From positions 206,237 to 270,236 of the forward strand of contig VZRN01000755.1 in the NCBI GenBank assembly GCA_013397935.1: 64,000 nt of DNA. The letters run 5' to 3'. The notes under the pieces are model-generated. The model was not told where the DNA came from. It did no database searches and worked only from the letters and a program-made list of their open reading frames with translations. The position numbers and the translations under genes are program-made. Below, piece by piece: positions 26,622 to 38,825 of this stretch (position 1 is its first letter; each line of letters opens with the position of its first letter). Source of the DNA: Dasyornis broadbenti. Its lineage: Eukaryota > Chordata > Aves > Passeriformes > Dasyornithidae.

Positions 26622-26859
26622 AACGTTTGTGATTAACTTTCTCAACTAAAATACGTCTTTCCCTTCTTATATTTATATATAAATTCTTTTTCTACTTTCT
26701 CCATTTAGCCCTTCCAGCTGCAGCAATGTTTTGTCCTTAACAGCTGCTGCTCACGCCAAACAGTCCAAGTTGCACAATAATTCTGTCACAGACACACAAG
26801 TACCTTCTGGTCAAGGTGAAATCGCGTGAAAGGAGAATTTATCAAAGTTTATTATCAAA
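26622..26859. repeat. Dispersed repeat segment B, copy 2
   Basis: This is the second copy of the 24208-24436 segment, about 2.4 kb further on and in the same direction. It begins AACGTTTGTGATTAAC directly after segment A copy 2 and ends ATCAAAGTTTATTATCAAA. Similarity stops sharply after this point in both copies. Confidence 0.82.
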
Positions 26860-29669
26860 CAGTCACGATTTTCTTTGTTGTTCTTTTTCCGTTGGGTCTC
26901 AAAATGTCAAGGGAACTTCTTTAGACTGGAAGGCAGCAGATCCTGTGCTGGTGCTATTAAAGGGCAAATGAGACCACCTGGATAATTGGGAGCCCACAGG
27001 CCTGGCATCAACCATAGCAAAACAATGGAGTCATTCCTACAAGTCTCAATTCATGAAGGATAAAAGAAGGGATGTAGAATTAATGCCAGTCAATAAGATT
27101 TTTTATTTTTGGAAAACAGAACCCGCCAAGCTGGCGGGGTACCTTTGAAGGGAGCACAGGAACCAGGTGCTGTTCTGTCCCGCCCACTTCCAGAGAACAG
27201 TCGGGATGGCAATAAAGTTCCCTAAAAATGGAACTGTCCTTGGAAGGGAGAGTACACATCAGCAGGACATGGAACACCTGCCCAGCAGTTTTACTGGGCC
27301 TGCAGTGTTTAATTGGGGTTTGTTTTTTCCAAGAACTATTCCTCTTTCCTTCACTCCCGGCGTGCAAATGACAAGCCCTTATTAAACACAATTGTTCCAA
27401 CTTAATAGCAAAGGGAAGCTGCTGCAAGAAATGTTCCTAAATCTCATTGAGGGGAAAGAACTGTGGTGCTGGTGTGGAAAAGGCTGAGTCTGAGCTTCAT
27501 TTCCACCACACTGAAATGATCTACTTTCCAAATCATTATCATAAGAAGTTCTGCTGCTTTGCAAAGACCACGATGCAAATTCTTGCAAGTGGCACAAGTT
27601 TGTGATGTTTCTCAGCTGATGTTCTTTCAGCCATCCCAGCAGACCTAATTTAATTTCTAATCATTTCACCATGCCTAACACATTTTTCTAAATTACTTCT
27701 GCATTTGCACTCAGAGGGAATACTGGCTGATTTTTGCTTATAAAGCTTTCCCCTTTCATTCCCATTGTTTCCTATGCAGAGGGAATGCACAGAGCAATTC
27801 CGTGATCAGCTGCTTTCACTCCATGCCGTATTTCAATAATAATATGACACATACTGTGCATTCCATAGATTTCATTTCCCTCCCAGCTCCAACCTCTGTC
27901 CCATTACACAGAGAAGCACTGAACCTCATTCTGGGCGCGGGACATTTTTTTGAGACAGCCCAGCAAAATATGGGAGTGCACAAGTTCAGTGGCAGAGAAA
28001 ATGTGTCCCTTTTGTTCCGATTTAATTCCATTTGCATCCTTTTTAGAGTAGAAGAATGGCACATTTAAAGCCTTAAGCTATGTTAACATTATTATTCCCA
28101 CTGTACCATAAGCAAATAGGAAAACAATCAGAAAGCAGGCAAGAGCTATAAATTCCAGTAAATGCCCTGGTGCTTTGCCAGACACGTGGCATAAGTTTTC
28201 GTAATTCCACGTCAGAAGATTTGTAACATGCTTCTGTTTCTGTTCTTTCAGTGCTTCCAGCTTTGGTAATCCTTTTGTTACTCTTGTGACAATTCTTTTC
28301 TTAATTTTGGCGCTCTTTTGAATGATCAAAGAAATTCTTGCTCAACAAACAGTCATCACATATTAAAGCAATCATGTCACATCCTGAGTTCACTTCCTGA
28401 AGTAATTCTCAAGGAAGTCTTGCAGGATTTGTGATGAACAGGTTTGGTTACTTTCTCTACAAAATCACTAAAAAGATGCAAACTTCTTTCTTATCTTAGA
28501 ACTTCACTTAATGCCCTCCTCAGAATTTTCTTCAGATCTGGAGACAAATGGACAGCTCAAATTTAATGCAGAGTTGCTGTTCCTACACTGGGCAATTCCA
28601 GCCTCAATCTTTCTCTTGTTTAAGGCTCCTCCATCTTTAAATTCTGACTTGCCCTTGAGCCCTTTGAAGAGCCGCACAACTTTTCTCGCTCTGTACTCAG
28701 GGCATGAATCCATTCTCTCCAAATATTAGATCTGGTTTTGCCTCCTCCTCTTTTCCCCTCTCAAAAGGGAAATAGAAAAGGAAGCACAAGCTTTCCACAC
28801 AGGAAAAAAAAAGGAAAGGACGCCTTGCAGTTTATAATGGAATGCATAAAGGAGAAACTTCTGTAAATGAATGCTACAATGCAGACATTTTACTGTATCT
28901 TCTGTGCAGTGCCAAAAGTTGTTAATCAATACAACAGAGATCTAAAACCACATCAATAGTTGATTTAAAACTGCATACTCTCCTGGAGAACATTAATTAT
29001 ATTCTCAGAGCTCATTTATAATGAGCTCTTAATTAGAGAGGATGTCCTCACATCTTAATTCTTGAAAGCAGAGAAATGATGAGACGGTAGGTAATTCTTA
29101 AAATAACCTGCTTTAATGTGGATTTCTTTCTCTGTTATTATACCAGAACTATAAAGGCTCCTTGCTTCAAGTCACTTGTGGCAACACACGTGCCTGATAA
29201 AGGAGGATTCCTTTTCCTTTGCCACCGGTGAGGATGGATATGGGACATCCCACTACAGGATGCCTCCTCTAAAATCTAGGGAAAGGTCAGCAGGGCAATG
29301 AACAAGAGCTGAGTGCACTGCATGACTCCCTCAGACTGGGAGAGGACTGGCCAGGTTTTTCCCACTTATTTAATTGTCTCATTAGACGTTCTCCCACACT
29401 TTGAAGAAAATGAAACAGAGCAAAACCCTATACAAAATGTCTGCACACAGCTCTGTGTCAAAGCTTTGGTACTTCCAGCATAGCTCACGAGAAAGTCTGT
29501 TTGCTTGGACAAAATCCAATCAATAAACCCACCTGTATTTTTAAATTCAGCAGCTCAGCTTTATCCAATTCTCCCATTTCTAGCAGTGCACAAAGGCCCT
29601 GATGCCTCTGTTGGGGCAGACACGTGGCCTTTGTCACGTTAGGGTTCAACAGGAGCTCGATGTGATTAC

Positions 29670-29783
29670 CTGGTTTGCTTTCATTTGGTTTGCACTGAAC
29701 TTCCTCCACGCACTCTGCCGGAAACCAGCCGATGTGTCCCCGGGTGCTGCCCTCCCAGAATCCGCCTTCTCCGACGCTCAGAA
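29670..29783 (-). CDS. SHANK2: SHANK2 coding exon, C-terminal half of the SH3 domain (internal exon)
   Basis: This 114-bp internal exon runs on the minus strand from acceptor CCTGTTTAG to donor GTAATC, which is a weaker than average donor preceded by CCAG. It starts with TT, completing a Val codon opened by the previous exon (G|TT), then has 37 codons (residues 174-210) and ends with G of a Glu codon. The translation LSVGEGGFWEG followed by GHIGWFPAECVEEVQCKP is the end of a SHANK SH3 domain. SH3 domains usually carry a WW pair and an NYV motif near the end. Here these read FW and ECV, as in mammalian SHANK2, so the ligand groove is atypical. The SH3 domain connects the postsynaptic scaffold with partner proteins. 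The exon is symmetric (phase 1-1), so skipping it would keep the frame but remove half of the domain. Confidence 0.96.
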
Positions 29784-29955
29784 CTAAACAGGGGAGACAC
29801 AGGCAGCGTTACACATTCCCTTCTCACAGAAACACAGCATTATGGCATTACACATTCGGGAAAAGCAATAACTCCAATGCTGGTAACCCCAAAAGGGGCA
29901 CAGAGTTCACTTTAAACAGGTCCCTCCCTCCTCAGTCTTTGTGATTTCTTCCCAA

Positions 29956-29978
29956 TTTTTTTTTTTTTTTTTTTTTTT
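29956..29978. repeat. Poly-T tract, 23 bp
   Basis: An uninterrupted run of 23 T on the plus strand, about 170 bp upstream of the SH3 exon in gene sense. On the transcribed strand it is poly-A, so it cannot act as the polypyrimidine tract of the acceptor at 29784. Confidence 0.93.
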
Positions 29979-32032
29979 AAACCACGTTTCCTTGGCCCTC
30001 ACACCATTGTTTTCCATTTTCAGAGTCCTCATTGCTGGTTTAATCAAGGATAAATACATGGTAATGCCACAACCAAAAATCCACTGTCTTGTCTGCTCCA
30101 GTGAAGTGCTGAACCCACACTGCAATGGATTTTAATGACACATATTTTGATATCTCCTGCTTTGCCTGCCTCCTAGGGAAACATGCTGTTTGATTTCGTG
30201 GGTAGCTCCAGGGATTTGCAATGCGCGTTGAGTAATGTGATTTAAGGGTTTGAATACACAGCGAACACTTGAACCTCCCATAGGTGAGGCACACAATGCA
30301 GATGCCTTTTTAAACATTTCAATGATTTTTTTTTCCCTCAACAGAAGAAAATGACAATATGGAGGGGAATGATTTGCCAAGAGGCTTTTATCTGGCAGTT
30401 CTAATTATCTTGATATTAATTCTAGGACTCAAGCAAGGATTGTGACAAAAACCTGCAGAACAACATGGTATGATTTTACTGGCAAGCAGCTGGAGGTGAA
30501 TTATGGTGATGGAAGGATTCTAAATACTTGCTAAGTATTATATTTAAATCAATATTATAGAATCTCCTACAAATCTCTGTGTGTCTACTATAAATTTAAA
30601 ATAGTACAAATGTACTATTATTAATGTACTTTACATTAATATTGAAACAAAGGTGATATGATTACCAAAAACAAGCTCAGACACACAAAACACAGGTCCT
30701 GAGAGCACAGCTGTACCAAACACTCTGCTGGGGGGAGAGCTCTGAGCTTCCCAAAATCAGCCCAGCTCCATCCACCGAGTGCCAGCTCAGCCCCAACTGC
30801 TCCTGCTGAAAATCAAGGCTAATTAGCCCAAATCCATGTCTCTGCTGAGGAAATTCCCAGGCCTGGGATAATGTCTCTGCAGGGTATTTCAGTGCAGGAG
30901 GGACATCAGTGCTCAGGGCTGCTTTGATGGTCTCCAACACCAGCACTCTTGGCACTGTTAAAACCTTGCCAGGCTTTAAAACCCTGGTCTCTGCCTGGCT
31001 GCAATTGAGCTCGGGATCAGTGGAGCTGCTGTGACTCAACTGAATCTCAACTTGATTTGCACTATTACAGAGCAGGATGAAAATCAAATCAACAACAGCC
31101 CCAAAAAAAGTTCAAAAAAAATAAAACAATCTTGGTAATATGAAAGAAGTCTGGTTTGAGACACCAGGATCTGTAAAACTGCATTTGAAGGTAAATGTTT
31201 ACCAGGTTTTTTTATTAATTCAACCCTAAGCTATTTGTGGTATCCCTTACAGAGCATGGCCATCTATTAACACAGACACTTGACAGCACAATGTTTATAA
31301 AGATGTCAGTTTTAAGCCTTTTAATGTAGAACATTCCAAGGGACAGGATCCATGAATTGCACATTTACACAGCGCTGCCAATAAGAAGCACACATTAATT
31401 CCCAGGAAACATCCATTAAGGAAAAATCCTGCACCTGGATGGGTCCCAAGTGCACAATTTATCAGGCACCTTTCTGACATACATGAGGAAACTTATAAAC
31501 TGTAACTCCTGTAAACCCAGGAAAGTACAGGATACTGGGGGCAGGCACTGACCTTGGGTGACACCAACAACTCCACACTGAAAATCAAGCTGAATAAAAA
31601 AATGTCAGTGTGTCTGTTTTTTAAAAATATTAACATGGGACACATAATGAAAAAATATATTGCTATATTCTAGTGGTTGTTGAAAATGTTTAAAACCTGT
31701 GCACACAAACACACGCTGTCCATCTGATAATTCAGTGTGACAGAAAACAGAAGCCTGATCATCCATCCAATATGAATGGGGAATTCAACAACCTCCAATA
31801 CAATTTTAACAATGTAACCTCTGCTCACATAAGAATGCAGTTCTTAGATATGAGGTAAGGAACTAGGAAAACTTAATACCCTATATATACTAGAATTATT
31901 GTAGAATCCTACTGAACACTGATTTAACTTCAGTCATAAAAGAGAGTGTAGGACTCCAGCCAAAAGAAATTTCCAGATGTGAGACAGTGAAAGATTCCTA
32001 TTGCCAGTAATTAGCTTTTTTTTTGCTTTTCC

Positions 32033-32052
32033 TTTTTTTTTTTTTTTTTTTT
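32033..32052. repeat. Poly-T tract, 20 bp, with T-rich upstream flank
   Basis: A run of 20 T preceded by a T8 GC TTTT CC segment. It is simple low-complexity DNA in the intron, with no retroposed body recognised. Confidence 0.9.
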
Positions 32053-35000
32053 CCTGAGGGGAGTTTTCAGCACTGAATCTCAGTCCTGAATTCACTTCAC
32101 AAAACCTACTTAGAGATCGAGACAGACTTCCCTAATTTGGTATTTGATTAATCTGTCAGATCTGCTGTTTTGATGCCCCAAATTGCACGGATATTTCCAG
32201 CTCTAAAAAGAGAGAGGCACTGGAAGGAGGAAGCTGGGTATTTCAGACCCATGGAGTGATTTCAGGCATCTGTGGCAGCAGCAGCTGATGCAAATCCACA
32301 CTTTCGGGAAAAGAAATTTGCTTTGGAAGTCTGCCTGTGAGTGCAGGGCGAAAAGTGATTCCTACAGAGCAGAACCAGAGCCACTTTAGCCCATTATTCC
32401 ATGAATTATTGAGTATCAGCCATCACTAATAGCAAGAGCAAAGGAAAAACACGTGTAGTCCTGCCTGAAGACATCACATCCACGGAAAAGGGGTGGAAGG
32501 GGAAGTGAGTGCTGCTGGAATGCAGGCAGCCTTCGGCATTCTGGGAAAAACATCGTGCTGGGGGGCAGGAGATGAAGGAAAAGCCAGCTGGAACTGCAAG
32601 AGGCAGCAAGATGGCACAAGAGGGACAGCCCTGGGTTCAGCTGATGCTGAACAGACAAATTGTTGGGGAGATGGGGGACGAGCCAATGGAGAAGTTGAGC
32701 TCCAGATGGTTCTGCATCCCCTAAAACCTTGAACTGATCTTCATCCACCTCACGTGGTGCCATCAATAAGAAATTCTGCAGCAGGAGCCAAGGCCATCAT
32801 AATCTACAGGTCTAGGAAAACCTGCAACACTTCACTCATTCCAATGTGGGGAACTTAAAGGATAAATAGAAAAATGTAATTTATCTTTTGTACCCGTGGC
32901 TGTTTTTTCAGAATGAGGCTTTAATTGCTATCTTTCCTCTTCCAATAGTGCTTAAGCGACTAATTGTAACAGATAATTTGATACCAGCAAGAGATCTTCT
33001 AATCAACATTTTCCCTGCTGAAGGACAGAACAATGGTAAATCAAAGGATAACGTCCCCAAAATTAACAATTAAAGTTTACAATTTCCAGCGGTTTTTCCC
33101 TTTGGTAAAACTAAAGGTGTGGTTGCTATGGCAAGAGCAGGTCAGAGTCTCTTCACACGCAACCTGAATCACAAAAAGAAGCTGATGTTTTAAGAGTGAA
33201 ATAAAGGTTCTTGTAACATCAGGAATCCTGGTACATCCTTCAGCAACAAAAGTGTGGTTTAAAATGAGAATTATATTCAATTATATGAACAGAACTGCAA
33301 AGCCGAACTGGATGAGCACCAAACAACGGGATAACAGGAAAACATGGGCAGGCAGGTGCCAACGAAGATCTCGTATTTTATTGTCTTTAAAGTTTTAGAC
33401 TAATAATCAGCCAGATTCTGCCAGAAAATAATATGTATGAAATATTTTCTAATATTCTATATTAGAAAATTATAGAATAGAGCATAGAATGTTTTGTCTC
33501 TTGCAACCTTTGTAAATCTATGGGCAATGCATATGTTGTAATTGATATTAATATAACATACTAATCTCATATAGATTAATTACTCAATATACCATAAAAA
33601 TCATTTTAATCAGAAGAACACAAAGTTGTATCCTTCCACATTACAGCTCCACTATGCCCCAACAAGAGATAAAAGGATTTTTTCCCATCAAATTATGGTG
33701 ACTACTATTTCTAAATTCCTTGTGATATTGAACTGCCCAGGAGTGAATTACTCCAGGCAGCCTTATTTGCAAAGAAGTCAATGAAATTTAAAGCCAAAGC
33801 CGGGCCAGTGTCTTTACAGCTGTTACAGGAGGTACCTAAAATGTCTTTGTAATATCTAAATCAATTTTTAGTGCTTGGATAACCTGCATTCTTCTTTATT
33901 GGGAAAGTAAAGAATCATATGGATTGGGAATGAGAGACCATGTTCTGGGAAAAAGAGAACATTTCTGCAACCAGCAGAAGAGAAGAAAAATCAACAGAAT
34001 GACAGTAAAGCATAAAGTTGGAAATCCATTTAAAAAAAAAATCTAACAGCTGAACCAGCCTGTGCTGATGTAAGAACTCTGGGTTTTTGTCCTGAAGTAA
34101 AAATCATCTAGATGTTCTTCTTTAAAATATAATCGATTTTTAATTTCTAATGGGTACAAACCTAACTTCTTTCTCTCAGAAATAATGAACATTTTAATTT
34201 AGGCTTTTCCCTTGTTGAGATGCTTGTTGTCTGCCGTAAATTTTCAGACTTATTTGTCTTTGGCAGGAGAGCTTCCAAATCTCAGAGAACCCAGCGGTTC
34301 CTTCCCAGCTTGGGTTATGGGAGCTCCCCAAGTCAGGGAGATAACGCAGAGATCCTGACTTAAGACACCTCTTCACCTTTTCTCACCTCTGCTTTCTCAG
34401 GAGAGAAGCTGTGCAAGCTTCAGGAAAAGAACCTCGGGGTGAGAAGATGACTGGGGCTACCAACAGAGCAGCCACTCACTACGTCAAAACCCACAAATGC
34501 AATAAGCTGCACGTAATCCTCTAAAGCAGAGGGAATATGGCTCAGCTGAAACGGAACTGAGGGAGCTGTGCTGTTCAACATTTGGCCCTCTGCGGGAGCT
34601 TTCCCCCCTTTTTAATCTTTGCCATAAAGTTTCTGTGAAACTCAGCTTTTCCCTGTTATTTAGGTGTCTGTTGAACAGTTTGGAGGAAGTGAGGGAGAGA
34701 GGAAAACAGCGTGAGAAATAAATAAATCTGCAGTGATTTGAGTTTTGGTCAGAAATCAAATGCTGCAAAAATCCACCTGCTGATCCCCAGCTCTGCTGGG
34801 GAAGGTGCAGACAGAGTAAAGTTTGCTCCTCTCCACAGTAATGCCCACACTTGAAATCAGGGGAATTCAGGGAGCATTAATGGAGAGGAGGTCCCAAGCC
34901 AACCCAGATGCAGAGCCCGCAGCGTTGTGCTGCGCACGTCTCTGTCTCCTGAATATTCCAGGCCAGCCGCTGACTCCTCAAGAAAGGCTGTCTGAAAGCA

Positions 35001-35896
35001 GCCAAGCACGATGACAACAGGGATTTGTGGATGCTTTGACATCCCAGTCACTGCCCACAGCCTCTGCCAGCACAGGGAACTCTCCTGCTGGAGCAGGGGC
35101 AAGGCTGGGTCTGTTACAACTCTCTCCGGTGCTTTAGGTACAAGCAGCTTGAAGGAATGAGGGAGGGCAGGGCCTGTGATGAGCCATAATTTATCATGGC
35201 AAGAACTGAAATCAAACCAATCAAGTTGGGAGACAGAAAGGAAGTGAAACAGACCGAGGAACCTGGGAAAGATTAATACTCCATTTCACATTCATTTCAA
35301 GGAGCAGCGAAACAATACCTTGCAAACCTCTTAGGTTAAATTTTGCTGCCACACTTACCCACACAAGGTCCAAAATGCTCCTGAAGAAACAAACCAGCCT
35401 TTCTGTTTCCAGTATTTTATTTACTAATCTAACAAGTGCAAAAGCCTGGGAGACCAACTTTCCTCCTGCCCACAAGCACTGTCTGTTGGCAATATCTTCA
35501 AGCACAGCAGGGGTTTAATAATCTTTTCTTTTTCGAAATGACTTACAAGTGGATTTCACAAGAAATGAAAATGTTAGTGATATATTTGGATTGCCCTGCT
35601 GGCTGAGATCACGCTGAAATAAAAGCAGAGTCACAAGGGTCAGTATTTCTGATGCACAGAACTACTGACTTCCTGCCCAGAACAGATGCTTGAGTTGCTA
35701 CTACTGAGTTACTCCTGCTCCTCTGACCCCGAGGCATGGAGCTGAGAGCTACATTTGGGTTTACCACAGCCCTTCTCTGCTGTGCAGCCTGTGCCTGCGC
35801 CGGAGGCATCTTGGGGGGCTCATGGAAAAGTCTGTGGGAGCATATTTGAGATACTGAAATAACTCCCCATTCTCCCAGACACGGAGCATTTAGAAA

Positions 35897-36311
35897 AGGC
35901 TGAGAGAGTTGGGGGGGGGCAGCCTGGAAAAAAGAAGGATCTGGGGAGACCTAATTCCAGCCTTTCAGGACCTCAAGGGAGCTTTTGTAAAAGAGGGAAA
36001 GTCACATCACAGAATCAGAGAATGGTTGGGGTTGGAAGGGGACAGGCAGAGAGTGACAGGACAAGGAGGATTCCAATTGACAGAGGGTGAGTTTAGATAT
36101 TAGGAAAAAATTCTTCCCTGTTCGTGTGAGGAGGCCCTGGGAAAGGCTGGCCAGAGAAGCTGTGGCTGCCCCATCCCTGGAAAGGTCCAAGGCCAGATTG
36201 GACAGGGCTTGGAGCACCCTGGGACAGTGGAAGGTGTCCCTGCCCATGGCAGGAGTTGGAACTGGATGATGCTTAAGGTCCCTTCCAACCCAACCACTCA
36301 GTGATTCTATG
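35897..36311 (+). mobile_element. CR1 3' fragment with an internal inverted tail piece
   Basis: The plus-strand sequence follows the CR1 3' region in order: GGCTGAGAGAGTT, GGGGAGACCTAATTCCAGCC, AGTGACAGGACAAGG, TTTAGATATTAGGAAAAA, AGAAGCTGTGGCTGCCCCAT, and finally CCTTCCAACCC with GTGATTCTATG at the end. At about 36006-36042 this order is broken by ATCACAGAATCAGAGAATGG and GGTTGGAAGGGGA. That piece resembles the reverse complement of a CR1 3' terminus, not the expected sequence there. The element is antisense to SHANK2, and its open frames on both strands are shadows. Confidence 0.9.
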
Positions 36312-37837
36312 AAAAAGAAAGCTGTGAGCAGGGTGGGACTTCAAAAGCCCTCCGAGTATTTGGATCAGGTGGGGGTTTTCTTTCTGGGTCAGTGCAGGAT
36401 GGTTCATGTGCATTTTAGGTTATGTTTGAATATAACCCAGATTCTGAAAACAATTCTGACTGTTCAGTTTTCAAGTGCCCAGAGTCTGTCTGCACCTGGA
36501 AATCAGCCCTGCAACCTTCCCAAGAACCTTCCCTATTGTCTTCATGGCCAAAAAACCTGCAAATTCTTTGCTCACAAAGGACTTTGGAGCATTGCATTTT
36601 CTGAGGTCTGCTACCCAAGAGACCACTTGATTTCCAGTGCAAGAATTCAATTTAGGAACACAAAAGCTGATCCAAATTAATTTTAGAGCTATTTTATACA
36701 TGTCTGTGTGCATTTGGATTGTGGCAGATTTATTGCTATGGATTTTTAGATTTAAAAGGAAGAAAGAAACAAAATGTGTTAGAGACGTCTCAATGAGGAA
36801 TCAAACCAGCCCTCCTTCATTTATGTGAAAACACAAGATTAGGGGCAGTTCTGGTATAAATAAAAATATCAGATTTATTTTTACAGCAGCCATGGCTCTC
36901 CTCTCATGAGTGGCAGACACACAAATGATGTCAGTGTGTATGACTAACAACTAAAAATACAGCAGGTATTTTGGTACAGGCTACATAATATCCTATTAAT
37001 ACAAGACCATTTCGTTTAGTTTACATTTTCTTTGAACCTTGCCCATTCACAGATTTCTTTCACCAGATTCCTTGTATCACACATTGTGAACTATTGTCAC
37101 TCATGCACTTCCACCAGTTTTAGAAAGAAAAAAATGCCCTGCTTCATCTCCATCTGATGAAAACACTTTTCATCAGGAGGTTAGGAACTCATCCCTCTCC
37201 GTGACCCTTCTAATTCTGCCAAGTTAAAAAAGAAAATCCATAAAAACATTTCCCAAGTAATCCTTTTCTCTAATATGTTGTTCTGGGTTTTTATCCCTGC
37301 AATAAATGCCTTGCTACATCTTTGCTGTGATTAGTCTCCTGGGATGTACCCGTGATGAGCATCTCCCCGGGGTCAATCTCACAGCCAGTGCCAAATTCCC
37401 GAAGCAATCCAAGGAGCCAGGACTTGGGCATCAGTGTCTTACACAGATCAGTGCAGTGACCAAGCTGGCAGAGGAGAGGGGCCAGGACAAAGCTTCTTCA
37501 TTTCTCAGTGAGGCTAAGATACCTCCAAAGTGAAGGAAAAATTCAGTTCCATGGGGTTTTCGTCCTGCCACTTCCTCAAAGCACTGCACAGAGCAAGTTG
37601 CCAAAGCCCAAACAGGCATGGGCTGGCTGGGCCATGGTCTTGCTAAGGAACTTGGTAAAAGACAAAAAATATATCCGGGACCAAGAATTCCTGCTCAGAA
37701 AGAGGAAAAAAAGCAGGATCTCCTTACAGTCAGCAGTTCTGGCACTCTCACAGCACTGAGGACTCTGAGTTCCTCTGCCTGTGCTTTGGAGGATGGACAG
37801 GGAGCCCATCCTACTCACATCGAGAATTTTTTTTTAA

Positions 37838-38118
37838 AAATCACAGGATCCTGGAATAGTTCAGGTTGGAAGGAACCTTCAAGATCATCTTGTTCCAACC
37901 TTCCCCTAGTGTTAAGAGACACCTTCCACTATCCCAGGTTTTTCCAAGCCCTGTCCAACCTGGCCTTGGACACTCGAAGGGATGGGGCAGCCACAGCTTC
38001 TCTGGGCAACCTGTGCCAGGGCCTCCCCACCCTCACAGGGAAGAATTTCTTCCTCAGATCTGGTCTAAATCTGCCATCTTTCAGTTCAAAGCCATTCCTC
38101 CTTGTCCTACCACTACAC
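37838..38118 (-). mobile_element. CR1 3' fragment
   Basis: On the plus strand it opens with ATCACAGGATCCTGGAATAG and CAGGTTGGAAGGAACCTTCA, then continues with CCTGTCCAACCTGGCC and GATGGGGCAGCCACAGCTTC, ending near CTCCTTGTCCTACCACTAC. This is the reverse complement of the CR1 3' region, so the element lies on the minus strand. It is about 280 bp and 5'-truncated. It lies about 1.5 kb from the oppositely oriented copy at 35897-36311, giving a loose inverted pair. Confidence 0.92.
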
Positions 38119-38814
38119 TTATTCTCTAGAAATAATTATATTTTGACTGAAATAGGGACGGGAATCCAGATTTAATTGGACCTGGATTTTCGGCACAAAA
38201 AGTTTGAGCGGCTTCTTCAATCCTGTTACACAACGGAGACCTCTTTAAAGCCTCAGTGTCTCTTCCCCTGCGCTCTTTGTTCTCTCCATGACCTTGCCGT
38301 GTTCATTCTGACATATTTTTTGCTGCAGCTGAGGAACCATTGACATGGTAACACGAAACAGGTTCTGATCTCGTTCTGGAAGTTTTCCCTTTGATTAGCT
38401 CTGGGAGCCTGACACACACTGTTCCAGGCCTGCCATGCACACAGCCTTAAATTACCTTTCACAAGGTTTCATCCTAAGGAGTGACACTGACAATCCCTCT
38501 GTACACTTGTTCTTTTCCCAAACCCTCTCCAAAAGCAGCCTGACACGGATGGAAACCTCGCCAGGCTTTGCTGCAGCAAAGTTCTCTCAAATGTTTTAAA
38601 GCAAAGTACCTGAAAAAAACTCTGCCAGATTTCAATTCAATGCGCAAATCAGACTCTTGAAGCTAAAAAAATAATCTCTGCAGGGGTGATTTGATGTGGG
38701 ATGGGCACATCCCCCTTTTGACAACTAATTTTTATTATTTTCAATGAAGTTACGTTTTCCCCACAAAGAAAAAAACCCAGCCATAATTTCATTTTTATTT
38801 CAGCACTTTGAGTT

Positions 38815-38825
38815 CCCCCCCCCCC
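38815..38825. repeat. C11 homopolymer
   Basis: An uninterrupted run of 11 C on the plus strand in the SH3-splitting intron, seen directly. Such runs are prone to sequencing length error. Confidence 0.9.

Larger units (their letters stand above)
583..29669 (-). other. SHANK2: Large SHANK2 intron (29.1 kb)
   Basis: This is the phase-1 intron between the second SH3 exon and the SH3-PDZ linker exon. On the minus strand it runs from donor GTAATC (29669) to acceptor CTGTGCAG (583). It contains two CR1 fragments (8929-9318, 25290-25392), two families of dispersed repeat segments (22013-22111 with 26515-26621; 24208-24436 with 26622-26859), poly-A or poly-T tracts (12585-12611, 21631-21654), an AT-rich block (19060-19275) and one assembly gap (17186-17256). 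No additional exon with matching SHANK similarity and splice sites was found on the minus strand, and no convincing gene on the plus strand. The many short open frames show no recognisable domain. Most of the remaining sequence looks like unique intronic DNA in which I see nothing to annotate. Confidence 0.85.
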
